A stretch of DNA of 64,000 bases from the NCBI GenBank assembly GCA_020199835.1, contig JAIVJV010000009.1, positions 62,001-126,000 of the forward strand, given 5' to 3'. Both the position numbers and the translations under genes were made by a program. Shown piece after piece: positions 62,377 through 64,000 of this stretch (the stretch's first letter is position 1; every line of letters starts with the position of its first letter). The notes below the pieces were generated by a model. That model was not told the DNA's origin and did no database searches. It saw only the letters and a program-made list of their open reading frames with translations. Source of the DNA: Acidobacteriota bacterium (lineage in GTDB: Bacteria > Acidobacteriota > Blastocatellia > Pyrinomonadales > Pyrinomonadaceae).

Positions 62377-64000
62377 GCTACGGGGCGCACGGCCTTCCTG
62401 AAACCGGCGAGTGGGAGCGTGTTCAGCACCTCACCTTTTCTCACCCAACCTCTGCGCGCCATCGCCACCCCAAACTTCACATTGTTCAGCGCGCCCATCG
62501 AATGCGCGTCAACCGAGATCACAAACTTGATCTTTCGCTTGCGCGCCTCGCGCACCCAACGCGGTTCGAGATCCAGCCGGTAAGGATCTCCATTGATCTC
62601 GATCGCCGCGCGCGACTCCGCAATCACGTCGAGAATACGTTCAACGTCACACTCAAAGGGCGGTCTCCGTTGAAGCAACCTTCCAAGCGCATGTCCCCAG
62701 ACTTTGAAAACCGGCTGTTGCATCGCGGCGACGATCCGGTCGGTCATCTTCCGTGAGTCCATTTTGTAACGCGCGTGAACGCTCGCCACGATGCAGTCCA
62801 GCTGCTCCAGAATCCGATCGGGATAATCAAGACCGCCGTCGGCAAGAATATCTGACTCAGTGCCGCGTAGAATCTTGATCTTCACGTTGCTTTGCACTTC
62901 ATCGATCTCGTCCCACTGCCGATACAGATCCTCAGCCTTCAAGCCGCCCGCATAAAACGCGGTCGGCGAGTGATCGGTAATCGTGATGTATTTCATGCCC
63001 ATCTCTTCCGCCGCGCGCACCATCTGTTCGAGCGTGTGCTTGCCGTCAGAGTAGGTCGTGTGGCAATGGACCATGCCTTTAATGTCGTCGAGCGTCAGCA
63101 GATCTTCCGGTAACTCTCCAGCAAGCGCCGCTTCGATCTCACCCTGATCTTCACGCAACTCAGGCTCGACATACTGCATGCCCGCTCGCTGGTAGATCTC
63201 CTCCTCACTACCCGGCAATCGTTTTCCCTGGGACCCCTTTGCCTGGGACCGCAGGCGTCTCGCCTGCCCGGCAACGGATGGGGCGCCATTGTGAGTTGCA
63301 GGCGAGACGCCTGCGGTCCCAGCTATACCGGTCCCGGCTATGATATGCGTCACCTTATCGACGTGCGCTTGCGATCCGGTACGCGCAAACAACACGGTGG
63401 CAAACTCCGCCGGAGTGACTGCCGTAAACGAAACAATCGCGCTATCAGCAAGCTGCGCAATGCAATGGTTTTCGTCTTCAATCTGACTCGTAGCGATGAG
63501 GGGCAAACGTAAGAAATGCTCCACCAGCGCAGCTGGTTTTTTACCACTCGCAACGATCTCGATCGTCCCGACCGTCTCAACGCAGCGCCGCAACGAACCC
63601 GCAAAACTGATCTCCACGAGTCCGCGATTGGTCTGCATGTACTCGATCACGCGCTCGGCCGTACTAAGCGCGTGATGCAGGTGCAAACGTTCGCGCGGTT
63701 TCTTCTCTTTCGGCTTTCCGATCTGCTCGAGCAAGCGCTGTTCAGTCTTCGCCCCGAAGCCTTTCAGGTTGCGAAGCTGCCCCGCTTCCGCGGCGGCTTT
63801 GAGTTCGGCAACCGAGCTGATCCCAAGCTCCTCGTGCAGTTGTTTGATCTTGTTGAGACTGAGCCCCGGAACGGCCGATAGTTCGACGATGCCCGGTGGA
63901 AACTCTTTGCGCAGCTCGTTCAAAACGGTCGATTCGCCGGTGAGATAGAGCTGCTTGATTTGCGACGCGAGCGCGGTGCCGATGCGCGGCAGCGTTGTCA
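62373..64000 (-). CDS. polX: PolX-type protein, PHP domain (incomplete at right edge)
   Basis: Family X polymerase with 3'-5' exonuclease PHP domain. The frame runs off the right edge, so the N-terminus (upstream of the LPRIGTALASQIKQLYLTGE segment) is missing. Visible: polymerase HhH region (ELSAVPGLSLNKIKQLHEELG, LKGFGAKTEQRLLEQIG), fingers/palm and the PHP domain (MVHCHTTYSDGKHTLEQM, ITDHS, EINGDPYRLD, SVDAHS). Base-excision repair is its usual role. About 26 residues (63244-63321) come from an inverted repeat. It overlaps the cupin stop codon convergently. Confidence 0.93.
   Translation of the reverse strand, partial: TTLPRIGTALASQIKQLYLTGESTVLNELRKEFPPGIVELSAVPGLSLNKIKQLHEELGISSVAELKAAAEAGQLRNLKGFGAKTEQRLLEQIGKPKEKKPRERLHLHHALSTAERVIEYMQTNRGLVEISFAGSLRRCVETVGTIEIVASGKKPAALVEHFLRLPLIATSQIEDENHCIAQLADSAIVSFTAVTPAEFATVLFARTGSQAHVDKVTHIIAGTGIAGTAGVSPATHNGAPSVAGQARRLRSQAKGSQGKRLPGSEEEIYQRAGMQYVEPELREDQGEIEAALAGELPEDLLTLDDIKGMVHCHTTYSDGKHTLEQMVRAAEEMGMKYITITDHSPTAFYAGGLKAEDLYRQWDEIDEVQSNVKIKILRGTESDILADGGLDYPDRILEQLDCIVASVHARYKMDSRKMTDRIVAAMQQPVFKVWGHALGRLLQRRPPFECDVERILDVIAESRAAIEINGDPYRLDLEPRWVREARKRKIKFVISVDAHSMGALNNVKFGVAMARRGWVRKGEVLNTLPLAGFRKAVRPVA
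63244..63321. repeat. in-frame inverted-repeat element inside polX
   Basis: 24-base arms (63244-63267 and 63298-63321) are a perfect inverted pair separated by 30 bases; arms begin TGGGACCGCAGGCGTC. The polX frame reads straight through it. Confidence 0.9.

Overview
This 64 kb window most resembles a member of the Acidobacteriota, possibly of the Blastocatellia type. The clues are a very large Oar-like TonB receptor, PEP-CTERM secreted proteins, a serine/threonine kinase fused to TPRs, an ImuA/ImuB/DnaE2 mutasome, a UdgX-type glycosylase, ECF sigma factors paired with anti-sigma-like proteins, and many short inverted-repeat elements. The assignment is inferred from family content only; no rRNA is present.

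Layout. 0-11 kb: a conserved hypothetical, a PEP-CTERM protein, selA, a membrane histidine kinase, a SET-domain protein, rph-murI, tmRNA (ssrA) and a class A penicillin-binding protein. 11-20.3 kb: an esterase, then tRNA-Asn(GUU) carrying an 8 kb integrated island (12023-19982). The island is bounded by a 45 bp duplication of the tRNA 3' end, carries a tyrosine recombinase and mostly unknown cargo, and includes a gene flanked by integron attC-like half-sites. A broken second integrase just beyond attR marks an older element at the same site. 20.4-31.8 kb: a Ser/Thr kinase, a TonB-dependent receptor, a frameshifted ECF sigma factor with a double-VOC protein, a frameshifted TonB-C protein, a secreted protein with an ornate promoter region, and a secreted WD40 protein. 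32-39 kb: the most system-like block: an ECF sigma factor, an anti-sigma-like/TM/TPR/CHAT-protease fusion, an unknown acidic protein and a convergent subtilase without a signal peptide. 39-51 kb: a beta-lactamase-fold hydrolase, MOSC, PfpI/DJ-1, MATE transporter, cupin, HtrA, a REC-PAS-kinase / sigma-54 activator pair, two PEP-CTERM proteins and a lone receiver protein. 51-58.5 kb: an SOS mutagenesis cluster (dnaE2, imuB, imuA-like, divergent udgX, lexA). 58.5-64 kb: an EamA transporter, a strongly structured unidentified RNA candidate, HIT, hypotheticals, a cupin and polX (running off the right edge).

Two themes cut across the window. First, short inverted-repeat elements of several families lie in intergenic DNA and also inside reading frames without breaking them (histidine kinase, dnaE2, polX). 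Second, three genes between 15 and 29 kb are interrupted by single frameshifts, which may be real decay or consensus errors. Regulation is dense: two histidine kinases, a sigma-54 activator, a lone receiver, two ECF sigma factors, a Ser/Thr kinase and LexA.
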